The notes under the pieces are model-generated. The model saw only the letters and a list, made by a program, of their open reading frames with translations, was not told the origin of the DNA and made no database searches. From assembly GCA_963210315.1 (NCBI GenBank), contig OY723255.1:1488001-1552000 (forward strand): a stretch of 64,000 nucleotides of DNA, given 5' to 3'. This document shows positions 40,183-50,014 of this stretch, piece after piece; within the stretch, counting starts at the first letter, position 1; each line of letters starts with the position of its first letter. This DNA is from Rhynchopus euleeides. Its lineage: Eukaryota > Euglenozoa > Diplonemea > Diplonemida > Diplonemidae. Made by a program: the position numbers and the translations under genes.

Positions 40183-41631
40183 ATGGTGCTGTCCACGGCC
40201 CTCTTCGACAAGGCACCCTTCAAGAACCTGATTGTGAACGGGCTGGTGCTGGCAGAGAACGGGCAGAAGATGAGCAAGCGTCTGCGGAACTACCCCCCTG
40301 TCGACACGGTGATCGACAAGTACGGCGCGGACGCGATCCGCCTGTGTCTCATCAACTCCCCGGTGGTGCGTGGGTTGGACCTGCGCTTCAAGGAGGACGA
40401 CGTGAAGAACGTGATCCGCGACGTGCTGCTGCCGCTTTACAACTCGCTGCGCTTCTTCACCATCAACCACAACCGCCTGGTACTGGAGGGTGAGTCGTTC
40501 GACGCGACCGTGCCGCTGACGAACGTGATGGACCGGTGGATCACGGCTGAGGCGGAGAAGCTGGTGAGCGACGTGACGAAGGAGATGGCAGCGTACCACC
40601 TGTACACTGTGGTGCCTGTGGTGCTGAAGTGGGTGGATAACCTGACCAACACATACGTCCGCATGAACCGGAAGCGCATGAAGGGGGCAGCCGGTCTGGC
40701 AGACCAGCGTGAGTCGCTTGCGACTCTCTTCAACGTGCTGCTCATCACGTCGCGTGTGATGGGTGCCTTCACCCCGTACATATCGGAGCAGATCTACCAG
40801 CAGCTGAAGCCGCTGGCACCGGAGGCGCTGCGTGCTGACAGCGTGCACTACCTGATGGTCCCGGAGATGCCGAGTGGGTTTGACGAGGTTGTGATCCGCA
40901 AGATCGAGCGCCTGCAGGCAGTGTGCGTCATGGTGCGCACCGTGCGTGACCGGAACGGTCTTGGTGTGCAGTATCCAGTGAAGAAGGTGATTGTGATCAA
41001 CCCGGACAGCCAGTACGCCGCCGACATGAAGGAGCTGGAGGAGTTCGTGCGCGAGGAGGTCAACTGCTTCGAGCTGCAGTGCACCACTGAGGAGGGGGAC
41101 TGGGTGCTGACGCGTGCGGAACCGGATCCGGCGAAGATCGGGAAGAAGTACGGGAAGAACAGGAAGGCAGTCAACGACGCCATCGCGACGGACCCGGAAG
41201 GCGTGGCACGCTCCATCCTGCAGACGGGGAAGGCCAGCGTGGGCGGCTTCGACCTCGTCGAGGAGGATGTGAAGCTTGTCAGGTCCTTCCGTGCCGGTGT
41301 CACGGGCTACGAGACACACACGGACGGGCGCACCCTTGTCCTCGTCAACGTGGAGCGGGACGCCGACGCCGAGGCCGAAGCCTCCGCACGTGCCTTCGTA
41401 TCCCGCGTCCAGAAGCTGCGGAAGCGCGCCGGCCTCGCCATGACCGACAAGATCAAGGTCTTCTTCGAAACCACCGACCCTGTCTACAGCAAGACCCTCG
41501 CCACGAAGCTCGCTAACATCGCCCAGGCTCTCGGTTCCACTGTCGCCCCCATCGCCGTGATGACCGACTTCGGCGGGATTCTTGTGGAGCAGGATCTGGA
41601 GGGCCTCAGAGTCGTCCTCACCCGTGCCTGA
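37876..41631 (+). CDS. IARS: Isoleucyl-tRNA synthetase, copy A (1251 aa)
   Basis: Attaches isoleucine to tRNA-Ile in the cytosol. This is a eukaryotic-type class Ia enzyme. HIGH motif as HYGH at residues 244-247, the CP1 editing domain (WTTTPWTLPSN ... TGVVHQAPAFGEDDY), KMSKS motif as KMSKR, then anticodon-binding and C-terminal domains. The N-terminus is special. Residues 20-76 form a W..RYCP...ALKSWW...EYKGLQSRLGTRIT..KRA domain that reappears at the C-terminus of copy B. Next comes a diverged GST-C-like segment (TPQDNEFLEVLRDTTRPEVLWWAEAVEAF), then an extra linker (about 141-178). From 38401 to 41356 the DNA matches copy B without differences that I could see. After that the C-terminus is its own (VERDADAEAEASARAF...). 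The 3' flank shares GGTGTCGAGGCGCCGCCGTG with copy C. The start is the ATG after the acceptor. Confidence 0.95.
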
Positions 41632-42532
41632 TCTGATGATGGTGAGGTGACGCGGTGAACCCCTATTTTGGGTGACCCAAGGAGTGGCACACACCGCACC
41701 GTGCGTGACGGTGCCATCCCAAGCCTTCTGGAGCGCTGCCATACGATGTCTGCCCCGGTGTCGAGGCGCCGCCGTGACTCACGAGGCCCTAACCCTCAGT
41801 CTTGGCTGGCTGCCGGGCTCCCGCATCACGTGGCGGTGTGTCCTCCTCTGCTTCCGGGATCTTCGTGGCACCCTGTGGGTGGTGGGCTTCTGACGCACCC
41901 GTGTGTGTCTTCTTGAGGCGCTTTGTCCCCACTTCGTTCCCCCCCGTTTTGCAGTCGCTATTTTTAAAAGCACGCTTGTGAAGGCGAGAAACACAGCCGA
42001 AACAGGTGTGCTCTATGCACATCCTCGTCATGCAGGAAAAATAATCGGGGATTTTTGTGCGTAGAAGGGCCAACACAACAAAGAACCGAAGGAAAATCCA
42101 TCAGAGCGGTTGTAGCTCTGAGTCAGTTTATTAAGAAGGTACTTGTCAGGCGGGAATGCAGCGATAGGGGAAGTGCTAGGTGCTTGCCGTCACACACAGT
42201 CTTATGCGCCTGCCAATCACACACCAACACTTCCGCAGGCATTTTTTTCACACACAACAAGAAGAAAGCTTGTCACAGTGAAAAAGATAGTTGGCAGCGC
42301 TTTGGGTGACAAACACAATCTACCTTGCCTTGTTGCTATGACTGTGCGCACACTCACACCAACCTTCATCAGGCAAAACACGTGGGAGGCCTTCACTCTG
42401 TGCCACTGTGTGTCAAACTGTGTCACTCTGCAGCCAGTGTTGTGAGGCGGCTCACCATTCATCACTTCTCTGCATTTCTGAGCGAAGGCCCCCCGTGAGG
42501 TTTGTTCACCCGGATTTGGCGCACAAACAAAC
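41632..42532. other. Intergenic stretch after IleRS copy A
   Basis: About 41700-41790 is a 3' flank shared with copy C. About 41966-42120 (AAGCACGCTTGTGAAGGCGA ... ATCAGAGCGGTTGTAG) is a diverged copy of repeat family G (see 47285-47458 and 58206-58440). No gene. Confidence 0.5.
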
Positions 42533-42688
42533 AGCACACTTCGATGTGGGCGGAAAGTGTCGCGTGCTTGTTCGTGCCCTTGTGCTCCTCACTCACGACA
42601 CCATCATCAGCAGGAGTGTGAGTGTGGAAGCGTCAACGCAAAAAAGAAACCAAAGCAAAAAGTGCCGAACAAAGCGCAGTGACACTTT
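42533..42688 (+). repeat. 156-bp repeat family H, copy 2
   Basis: Identical to 35184-35339 and 45116-45271. It is followed by a run of five T in total. It lies 268 bp before the left end of the 2-kb TA-flanked element, while copy 3 lies 167 bp after its right end in the same orientation. Confidence 0.9.
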
Positions 42689-43249
42689 TTGGTAAAACAC
42701 ACCCCGTGTGGTAGAGAAAATACGGCAAGAGTCTCGCTGGGTCGGAAGAGCAGATGGTTCCCGCAACAGCTCCCGGGGAGCGGCGGATATTCGCATAGGA
42801 TGCCGGATGTGTGAACACGTTTGTGCGGTTTGTTCTGTGTTGTGTGTGAACGTGTGTGTGTGTGTATGCTCCACCCACCCGACACATTTTCTGTACTTCA
42901 GACAGGTAAGGTCACTCGACACGCGGGGGGGGGGGGGGTAGGGGGGGTCACTGCTACACGGTGGACTCCAGCGGCCCTAGCGGGAGTCTGGGAGCGGGAG
43001 TCTGAGCGGGTGTCAAAGACTCCCGCTAGGGGGAGTCTGACTCCCCCTAGCGGGAGTCTTTTCACCTATTTTCATCCATTTTTCCCATGATATAGTTACA
43101 GTCTACTGGCGTGGGGGGTAAAATCATGGTGGAAGAGGGATGGGGAGGGGCTTGTTTTGCTTCTGTCAGTTTCCCCGGACTCTGGACTACCTACCTATTC
43201 TCCTGGTAGCGGCTGCACCTGCGGAGGTGAGCGGTTAGAATTTGAGGTG

Positions 43250-44029
43250 TCAAAGTGCGGCCATCGCCTGTCGTAGTTGTGTTACACCTTGGGCAAGACA
43301 AGCCATCCTGCAGGCCTCATCTTCTTCGTCAGAACTGTCATCCCCCTCCTGCTGTGCGCGTTGGTCAAGCGTGCTCAAAGTCGCCTCGGATGACACGAAT
43401 GGTGTGAAAGTCGCCCCCAGCGGGATTGGCATTTTGCACAAGCAGAGCGATAATTTGCGGTGTCCTTCGGGGAACCGGGACAGGAAGTAGGGCGCGCTGA
43501 TGGGTTCAACGAAGTCCTGTGTGTTGCAGTGCACAAACCCCTTCTGCAGCTGTGTCAACTGTGTGCAAAGAACATACACAGCCAATCTATGAGCGTGTCG
43601 GGTGTGCAGACACGGACACAGAATGACTTCTCTATACCCGAGGATCCCGTCCTGCGACAGGTGCGCAACCTTCCAAGGCATGCCCGATGCGCGCCGCTTC
43701 TCTTCTGCCATCGCAAGATCTCTCTCGTAAGTTGCGGAGCTGGCGATTGTAACGGCATCTTTCTTGCGATGTCCGTTCTCTGCTTCTTCAAATTTTTTTG
43801 TTGTCTCATCCAGTACCCTGATCAGCCGCATGGCGAGCCCCTTGCAGTCATGGAGTGCTGGGGTGACGTAGCGGGCATTGGGAAGCACACCTGCCAAGAG
43901 GGAGGGGTAGCCAGCCTCTTTTATCTCAGAGAGAGTCAGGTGCGGGTATCGATGCACCTGTTGATACCAGCGTTCTTCTGGGATGTCGCACAGTGAGCAT
44001 CGGTGCCCTCGCCCCCCGCATCGCCTCAT
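43250..44029 (-). CDS. Element-encoded protein of unknown function (259 aa)
   Basis: Starts at an ATG (44027-44029) and ends TGA at 43250-43252. Features: an N-terminal CGGRGHRCSLC cluster that may bind zinc, a PALHDCKGLAMRL stretch whose P.LH...G pattern recalls segments of some transposase-like proteins, a charged coiled region (TKKFEEAENGHRKK...), Cys/His pairs (CPCLHTRHAHR, CLCK) and an acidic tail (EGDDSSDEEDEACR). It has no complete DDE triad that I can identify. It lies wholly inside the TA-flanked element and reads toward its left end. It may be the element's own mobility or accessory protein. Confidence that it is expressed is moderate. Confidence 0.5.
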   Translation of the reverse strand: MRRCGGRGHRCSLCDIPEERWYQQVHRYPHLTLSEIKEAGYPSLLAGVLPNARYVTPALHDCKGLAMRLIRVLDETTKKFEEAENGHRKKDAVTIASSATYERDLAMAEEKRRASGMPWKVAHLSQDGILGYREVILCPCLHTRHAHRLAVYVLCTQLTQLQKGFVHCNTQDFVEPISAPYFLSRFPEGHRKLSLCLCKMPIPLGATFTPFVSSEATLSTLDQRAQQEGDDSSDEEDEACRMACLAQGVTQLRQAMAAL

Positions 44030-44294
44030 TGTTGCCCACTGCTGATCTATACTCCCGCTAGCGGGAGTTGGACTCCCCCTAGTTGAGACTCCCGAAAAGG
44101 GTTAAACCCGGTAGTGGTACCCTACCCCCGCTGGAGTCCACCGTGCAAGGCCGGATCAGCCCACGGGTGGGTTTGAGGAAGAAATCTGGGGGGGCAAATT
44201 TTGCTGCGACTTCCGGTTTCACCCGGCCGAACTCCAGCATCTATCCAGACCCACGGTGCCAAGCCGTTCGCCCGTGTCGCGATCATTCGCGGCT

Positions 44295-44675
44295 TCAGGC
44301 TGCCCCCGACGACACGTTTGTATCCTGCACCTTGCCATACTTCGCCTCCACCTTGTATATGACGGAGAGCGCCCTCCTTCCGCATCGTTGCGACTTCCCT
44401 GACAGCGAACTTATCCATGTCAGGGAAGACATGGCGATGATTGCGTTGGCCACCTGGGTGCTGTGCTTGTGGAGCTCCTTGCTCAACACCGTTGCTAGGA
44501 GCCTTCTAATGGATCCCAGTGTCAGCACACTGCCCCCTTTTTTAACAGGGAAGGCCGTGCAAAAATTATGCACAATGTTCGTCGCCTCCGCAGCCTCGGG
44601 ACTCTCTGCGCTCTTCTTCTTCTTAATCGACTTTGCCGCCGGCTTCGCTGCCGGCTTCGTTGTCGTCTTCCCCAT
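44295..44675 (-). CDS. Small basic protein with histone H2B-like segment, inside a mobile element (126 aa)
   Basis: Starts MGKTTTKPAAKPAAKSIKKK, a Lys/Ala/Pro tail of histone type. Residues about 52-88 (LTLGSIRRLLATVLSKELHKHSTQVANAII) resemble the H2B C-terminal helices, where the usual pattern is [20 protein letters not shown] followed by a helix. Length and composition suit a core histone or a histone-fold protein, but the middle helix is hard to place and the C-terminus (CGRRALSVIYKVEAKYGK) is unlike H2B. It stands upstream of, and in the same direction as, the 259-residue frame. A chance resemblance of a basic nucleic-acid-binding protein is possible. Confidence 0.45.
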   Translation of the reverse strand: MGKTTTKPAAKPAAKSIKKKKSAESPEAAEATNIVHNFCTAFPVKKGGSVLTLGSIRRLLATVLSKELHKHSTQVANAIIAMSSLTWISSLSGKSQRCGRRALSVIYKVEAKYGKVQDTNVSSGAA

Positions 44676-45115
44676 TTTTGTGAATCAGGTCTGCGAGCTG
44701 GGATGGGTGGAAACGTCCGTTTCGTTTGGTGTGGCTGTACTTCAGTGACGAGTGCCACATTGCATAGGTATCATGGGAAAAATGAGTGAAAATAGGTGAA
44801 AAGACTCCCGCTAGGGGGAGTCAGACTCCCGCTAGCGGGAGTATAGACTCCCGCTAGCGGGAGTCTATACTCCCGCTAGCGGGAGTTGGACTCCCCCTAG
44901 TTGAGACTCCCGAAAAGGGTTACCCTACCCCCGCTGGAGTCCACCGTGTAAGGAAAAGTGGTAGACAAACAGCAATTTTTCCGACACCCCCATTCCGACC
45001 CCCGGAGAGCCTATTTTTGGGTAGCTGTTGGCCGATATGTGGTGGAAAACAGGTTTTAGGCCCATTTCGGTGATTTTTGACACCCGGGAAGGCATTTTTC
45101 GCCCATTTTTTATTC

Positions 45116-45271
45116 AGCACACTTCGATGTGGGCGGAAAGTGTCGCGTGCTTGTTCGTGCCCTTGTGCTCCTCACTCACGACACCATCATCAGCAGGAGT
45201 GTGAGTGTGGAAGCGTCAACGCAAAAAAGAAACCAAAGCAAAAAGTGCCGAACAAAGCGCAGTGACACTTT
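45116..45271 (+). repeat. 156-bp repeat family H, copy 3
   Basis: Identical to the other two copies and followed by a total run of eight T, the longest of the three. The preceding 10 bases (TTTTTTATTC) are T-rich, as at copy 1 (TTTTTTTTTC). Confidence 0.9.
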
Positions 45272-45276
45272 TTTTC

Positions 45277-46117
45277 CTACCAGAACTTGTACCTGGGGTA
45301 GTAGCGTGGCTTCGTCATTTTTTGACTACAACCACTGGGAAGAGGCATTGTATCAAGTTCCGCATACATATCGTCCAGGAGGTTCTCCTGGAGCTCAAGT
45401 ATGGTGAATTCATCCTGGTGGAGCCCGCTCTCTTCGGCGCGATCCATCAATTCAGCACCCCGTTTCCTTCCCAGGAAGCTGCGGATCTCGCCCTGTTTGT
45501 GGGCCAAGTATCTCCCGGAACGCTTCCTGGGCAGTTGTCTGGGGACGCGGTCGCTTCGCAAATACGCGCACATCCTCTGCCGAGGGTACAGGGGGATTTC
45601 CCCACCTCAAGATTCACTATTCCGCTTGCGGTGACCTGTGCGAGTGCAGTCACCGTTGAGGCTGTACACTGAAAGCGGCTGATCAGCTGTACTGTCATTG
45701 ACGAGAGGAGACCCTCCAGCCAGTCGTGCACCACACCTGTTTGAATTCGATCCACACCGACCTCGGCTCACGTCAGCACTAGGGTGCGAGCGCTGCAGTG
45801 GAGTATATGTTCGTACAGGGACCGTGCCACCTGTGCTGCACCTTCACCATGGTGTGCTTCCGGTACAACAACCGGTGGGTACCTTCTTGTGCGATATCTG
45901 CGACCTGCAGCACCGCCATCTCACAGCAGGGCTTGCACCGCTGTTCCGATAGACTCCACAGGAACCTCTCGGCAGCTTTGAAGGGTGGAACAGAGCTTTT
46001 CTTGGCCCATTGCATGTTGATCACGATGAGACCTTGCCCACCGGGGGTGGGCTCGGTACAAGTTGTGGTATGGAAAATTAGGATGGGGTCTGAGAGGGTA
46101 ACAAGGCCACAGATCAT
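45277..46117 (-). pseudogene. Decayed coding region of unknown origin
   Basis: Three minus-strand stretches have protein-like composition but lie in different frames: 46117-45779 (GLIVINMQWAKKSSVPPFKA, TMVKVQHRWHGPC), 45755-45580 (VVHDWLEGLLSSMTVQLISR) and 45620-45277 (GEIPLYPRQRMCAYLRSDRV, ELMDRAEESGLHQDEFTILE, ending YYPRYKFW). Their order and direction suggest one former gene with frameshifts. I do not recognise the family. It sits between the 156-bp repeat and a MITE, so it could be element-derived. Confidence 0.35.
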
Positions 46118-46234
46118 GTTGTAGTGGGGGTATTTCCGGGTTCCGACACATTCTGGACCGGGTTTTCATATTTTTTTGGCCCAAAAATGACCTCCGAGGG
46201 AAAGTGGAATTTTGGGGTTTGTCCCCCCCAGTGA

Positions 46235-47154
46235 CCCCCCCCTAGGGGCATAGACCCCGATAAGAGGGGGTCGGGGGTCGGGGGTCGGGAGGGGGTCCGA
46301 GGGGGTCGCCTTGAGGAATTTGCCTGAATGGGGACCACCAATAAGGGGTGTTCATAGGCACCCCATGGCCAAAATGACCCCACTGCGATCCGCACAAACT
46401 CCAAACATTCAAAAGAACGGGTTTTTGAAAAACCCGAGGAGGGGGTCGGGGAGGGTGCCGCTGGGTGGGTGAGTAGGGTGGCATGGTGTGTGCCTCCCAG
46501 GCATCTCCTCCCACGACTATCCCTGGACCAGACCCACATTTCATGAGTGAAGCTTGGCACTTCTATCCACGAAATGACCCCACTACGATCCGCAGTAGTC
46601 CCAAATATTCAAAAGGACGGGGTTTTGCAAACCCTGTGTGGGGGGGTCGGAGGGGGTCGGGAGGGGGGCCGACCCCTCATACTCCGACCCCCAAGTTTGC
46701 AGCCCCCCATTTTCCGACCCCTGAGAAATAGTGCAAAAGTTCCGACCCCCAAGTTTCAGACCCCCATTTTCAGACCCCCTTCCGACCCCTCCGACCCCCC
46801 GTATCCCGACCCCCGAGAACAATGGGGGGTCGGGGGGGGCCGACCCCCTCTGACCCCCATATCCGACCCCTCGATTCCGACCCCGGGTTTCTGACCCCCA
46901 TTCTCGACGAGGACCACCTCTGCATTTCAGGGGTGTTGTGTGGCACCTACACCAACAAAGTGACCCCACTACGATCCGCACGGAGTCCAAACAATGCAAC
47001 AGAGGGAGAAACCCGCGTTTCCTCGGGAAAAACCCAGGGTTTTTCCCAGATATTTGGGGGGGGGGGGTCTTTTATAAGAGGGGGTCGGGGGTCGGGGGTC
47101 GGGTGGGGTCAGGGGGTCGGATTCTTATCGGGGTCTCTGCCTAGGGGGGGGGGG
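46235..47154. mobile_element. Inverted-repeat, GGGTCGG-rich element carrying three units of repeat D
   Basis: The ends CCCCCCCCTAGGGGCATAGA plus CCCCGATAAGA (46235) and the complement at 47123-47154 differ by a few bases. Inside both ends comes the same GAGGGGGTCGGGGGTCGG tract (46264-46311 and 47077-47120). Repeat D units lie at about 46355-46435, 46525-46640 and 46913-47010. The middle (46640-46905) is alternately C- and G-rich ((T)CCGACCCC and GGGGGTCGG words). No gene. Confidence 0.6.
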
Positions 47155-47284
47155 TTGTGTGATTTTCTGCCAGCCGATATCACTAGCGCCAGCGAGAAAA
47201 ACGCGTGACGAGTGACGGGTTGAGGCGGAAGCGATCAATGCAAAATCATCTGAAAGGAAGACTCGAGAGACTGCTGCTGTATTT

Positions 47285-47458
47285 TAAAGCACACTCGTGT
47301 GAGCGGAAACCGTCCCACCACAGCTTCAACCAAACGTGCTCTATACACTAACCCCACCCTTCATCAGGCTCAGGGTGTGATCAGTTCAGGGTTTTCTGTG
47401 TTGACGCGTCAACGCAACAAACAAAAGGAAATTCATCAGAGCGGTTGTAGATGTGAGG
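47285..47458 (+). repeat. Dispersed repeat family G, copy (AAGCACACTCGTGTGAGCGG type)
   Basis: Shares GTGCTCTATACACTAACCCC, CATCAGGCTCAGGGTGTGAT, GCGTCAACGCAACAAACAAA and ATTCATCAGAGCGGTTGTAG with 58206-58440, and more weakly with 41966-42120. Its first and last segments (AGCACACT..., GCGTCAACGCAA) resemble the 156-bp family H, so G and H may be branches of one family. Confidence 0.65.
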
Positions 47459-47652
47459 TGGAGGGCGCTTTTCACATAACACACTTGTGTGGTACGGTAA
47501 ATGCTACGAGGAACGCGATGGACTCGGGACTGCTGCTGGCCTCTCTTGCGATGGTTTACTTTTGTTTCGTGCTCCACCTGCTCCACCTCATTCTGCACTT
47601 CAGAGGATCCACTTCACGTGGGTTACGGGGTTTGGGACAACGATGATATGGA

Positions 47653-47779
47653 CCCCCCCCCGCGCTGATCCTGCACGGCATGACGGACAGCGTGGTGCCG
47701 ATCGACCATTCGCTGCATTTCTTCAAAAGCCTCCGCGGGCAGAGGGAGCACGAGGCTGACCTGCTGCTGCCGATGTCCC
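47653..47779 (+). pseudogene. Fragment of an alpha/beta-hydrolase (prolyl-oligopeptidase-like) gene
   Basis: One frame reads YGPPPALILHGMTDSVVPID and then HSLHFFKSLRGQREHEADLLLPM. The ALILHG.TD..VP...S..F...L pattern is that of the segment around the catalytic Asp in S9-type peptidases and related hydrolases. A stop lies just upstream in the frame, and downstream the sequence passes into the IleRS 5' flank (CCCACCCACCCACCCCGCAA). Only about 40 codons remain. Confidence 0.45.
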
Positions 47780-48001
47780 CACCCACCCACCCCGCAAACG
47801 CACCACTGACGCAGTCATCCAAGTTTCCCCGAATGGGATCAGATGCCCTCGCAACAAGGCAACCCTTTCCGTTTGCTTCACACACACCTGACAGGGAAAC
47901 ATGGACAGTGGCAGAACCTTGTTGTTTGTTGACCACTTGCGCCTGTCGGATTGCACCGCGCGCCCACGCGCCGCGTGATCACCGCCTCTTTGCACATAAT
48001 C

Positions 48002-49980
48002 ATGGCGTCCGCAACCGCCGACAAGGCCGACGCGGCGAGGCTGGCCGCACAGCTGGAGGAGCCAGACCCGTTGATTGGTGGGCAGACTGCAAGCGCAGAG
48101 GGTGTGGAAGACTTGGAGGTCGAGAAGGCCGAGGCAGCACGGTTGGGGAAGGGCGAGCAGGCGATCGTTGCGGGGACGAAGAAGGCGGATAAGAAGGCAG
48201 CGTTTGCGGCGGGTGAGGGGCAGGGGCTGAAGATTGCGGCGCGCAAGGTCGAGGAGGAGACTGTGGCGGAGGGGTGCCTGCCGAACATGCCTGACTACCC
48301 GAACTTCCCGAAGCGGGAGGAGGAGGTGGCGGAGATGTGGAAGCGGGTGGACGCGTTCCGTACGTCTGTGAAGCAGTCGGAGGGGAAGAAGCCGTTCACG
48401 TTCTACGACGGGCCGCCGTTTGCGACCGGGCTGCCGCACTACGGGCACATCCTGGCGGGGACGATCAAGGACACGGTGTGCCGGTGGGCGCACCAGACGG
48501 GGCACCACGTGGAGCGCCGGTTCGGGTGGGACTGCCACGGGCTGCCGATCGAGTTCGAGATTGAGAAGGAGCTCGGGATCAAGACGTCGCACGACGTGAT
48601 GGAGCTGGGGATCAAGAAGTACAACGAGCACTGCCGCGGGATTGTGATGCGGTACGCGGCGGAGTGGGAGAAGACGGTGACGCGGATGGGGCGGTGGATC
48701 GACTTCGAGAACGACTACAAGACGATGAACCTGTCGTACATGGAGAGCGTGTGGTGGGTGTTCCGGCAGCTGTGGGACAAGGACCTGGTGTACCGCGGGT
48801 ACAAGGTGATGCCGTACTCCATCGGGTGCACGACGGTGCTGTCGAACTTCGAGGCGAACATGAACTACAAGAAGGTGGACGACCCGTCCGTGGTGGTGAC
48901 GCTCCCGATTGTGGGTGACGAGTCGGTGGCGCTTCTTGCGTGGACGACGACGCCGTGGACGCTGCCGTCGAACCTGATGCTGTGCGTGAACCCCGACATG
49001 AAGTACGTGCAGGTGGAGGTGAAGGAGACGCAGAAGCGCTACATCCTGGCGGAGGCACGTCTGGTGCAGATCTTCCCGAAGCTGGGGAAGCAGAAGGGGA
49101 AGGACCTGCCGTACACGGTGGTGAAGGAGTACACGGGGAAGGACCTGGTCGGGACGGAGTACGTCCCGCTGTTCGACTACTTCGCGCACAAGAAGAAGGA
49201 CGGGGCATTCAAGGTGGTGATGGACGCGTACGTGACGAGCGACAGCGGTACCGGTGTTGTGCACCAGGCCCCCGCGTTCGGAGAGGACGACTACCGCGTG
49301 TGCCTGGAGCACAAGGTGATCTCGAAGGACGAGAGCGTGCCGTGCCCGGTGGACATGAACGGGTGCTTCACGGAGGAGGTGCCGGAGTGGAAGGGGGTGA
49401 TGGTGAAGGACGCAGACCCCGGGATCCAGAAGCACCTGAAGGACCAGGGGCGTCTGTACAGCGCCGGCAAGATTTTCCACGACTACCCCTTCTGCTGGCG
49501 GTCGGAGAAGCCGCTGATCTACAAGGCGGTGGCGAGCTGGTTCGTGAACGTGACGGCGATCAAGGAGCGTCTGCTGGCGAACAACCTGACGACGCACTGG
49601 GTGCCGCAGGTGATCCAGACCGGGCGCTTCAACAACTGGCTGGAGCAGGCGCGTGACTGGGCCGTGTCGCGGAACCGCTACTGGGGCACCCCGCTGCCCA
49701 TCTGGGTGTCGGAGGACTACACGCAGCAGGTGTGCGCCGGGTCGGTGGAGGAGCTGGAGCGCCTGACGGGGACAAAGGTGACAGACCTGCACCGCGACAG
49801 CATCGACGACCTGCAGATCCCCGACCCGCGTGGGGAGGGGTACCCGCCGCTGCGCCGCATCCCGGAGGTGTTCGACTGCTGGTTCGAGAGCGGGTCGATG
49901 CCGTACGCGCAGCAGCACTACCCCTTCGAGAAGAAGGAGGAGTTCGAGAGCAAGTTCCCTGCCGACTTCATCGCTGAGGG

Positions 49981-50014
<34 letters not shown>

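Larger units (their letters stand above)
42957..44948. mobile_element. 2-kb TA-flanked DNA element with CACGGTGGACTCC ends and two minus-strand frames
   Basis: The ends CACGGTGGACTCCAGCGG (42957) and the complement ending at 44948 are flanked by TA. Behind each end come palindromic GACTCCC(GCTAGC)GGGAGTC units, then GAAAAGACTCCC / TTTTCACCTATTTTCA, so the inverted repeat spans about 135 bp on the left and 180 bp on the right, differing in palindrome number. A third block of the same palindromes lies inside at about 44050-44150. It encodes a 259-residue and a 126-residue frame, both on the minus strand. It is the only short element here with plausible genes of its own. The superfamily is unclear. 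Confidence 0.7.

Noticed and set aside
38068-41742. Very long minus-strand open frames (about 1200-1340 codons) opposite each IleRS gene
   Set aside because: Their His/Arg/Leu/Val-rich monotony is the antisense of G/C-ending IleRS codons. They are present only where the sense gene is, and carry no domain. They are shadows.
42887-42910. TTTTCTGTACTTCAGACAG followed by GTAAG, resembling part of a spliced-leader exon with a donor site
   Set aside because: Only the TTTCTGTACTT word matches euglenozoan leaders. No conserved full leader, Sm site or repeated unit surrounds it, so chance is more likely.
42929-42956. G run and TAGGGGGGG next to the 2-kb element as its terminus
   Set aside because: The matching sequence is not found beyond the right end at 44948. 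The inverted repeat begins at CACGGTGG with TA flanks.
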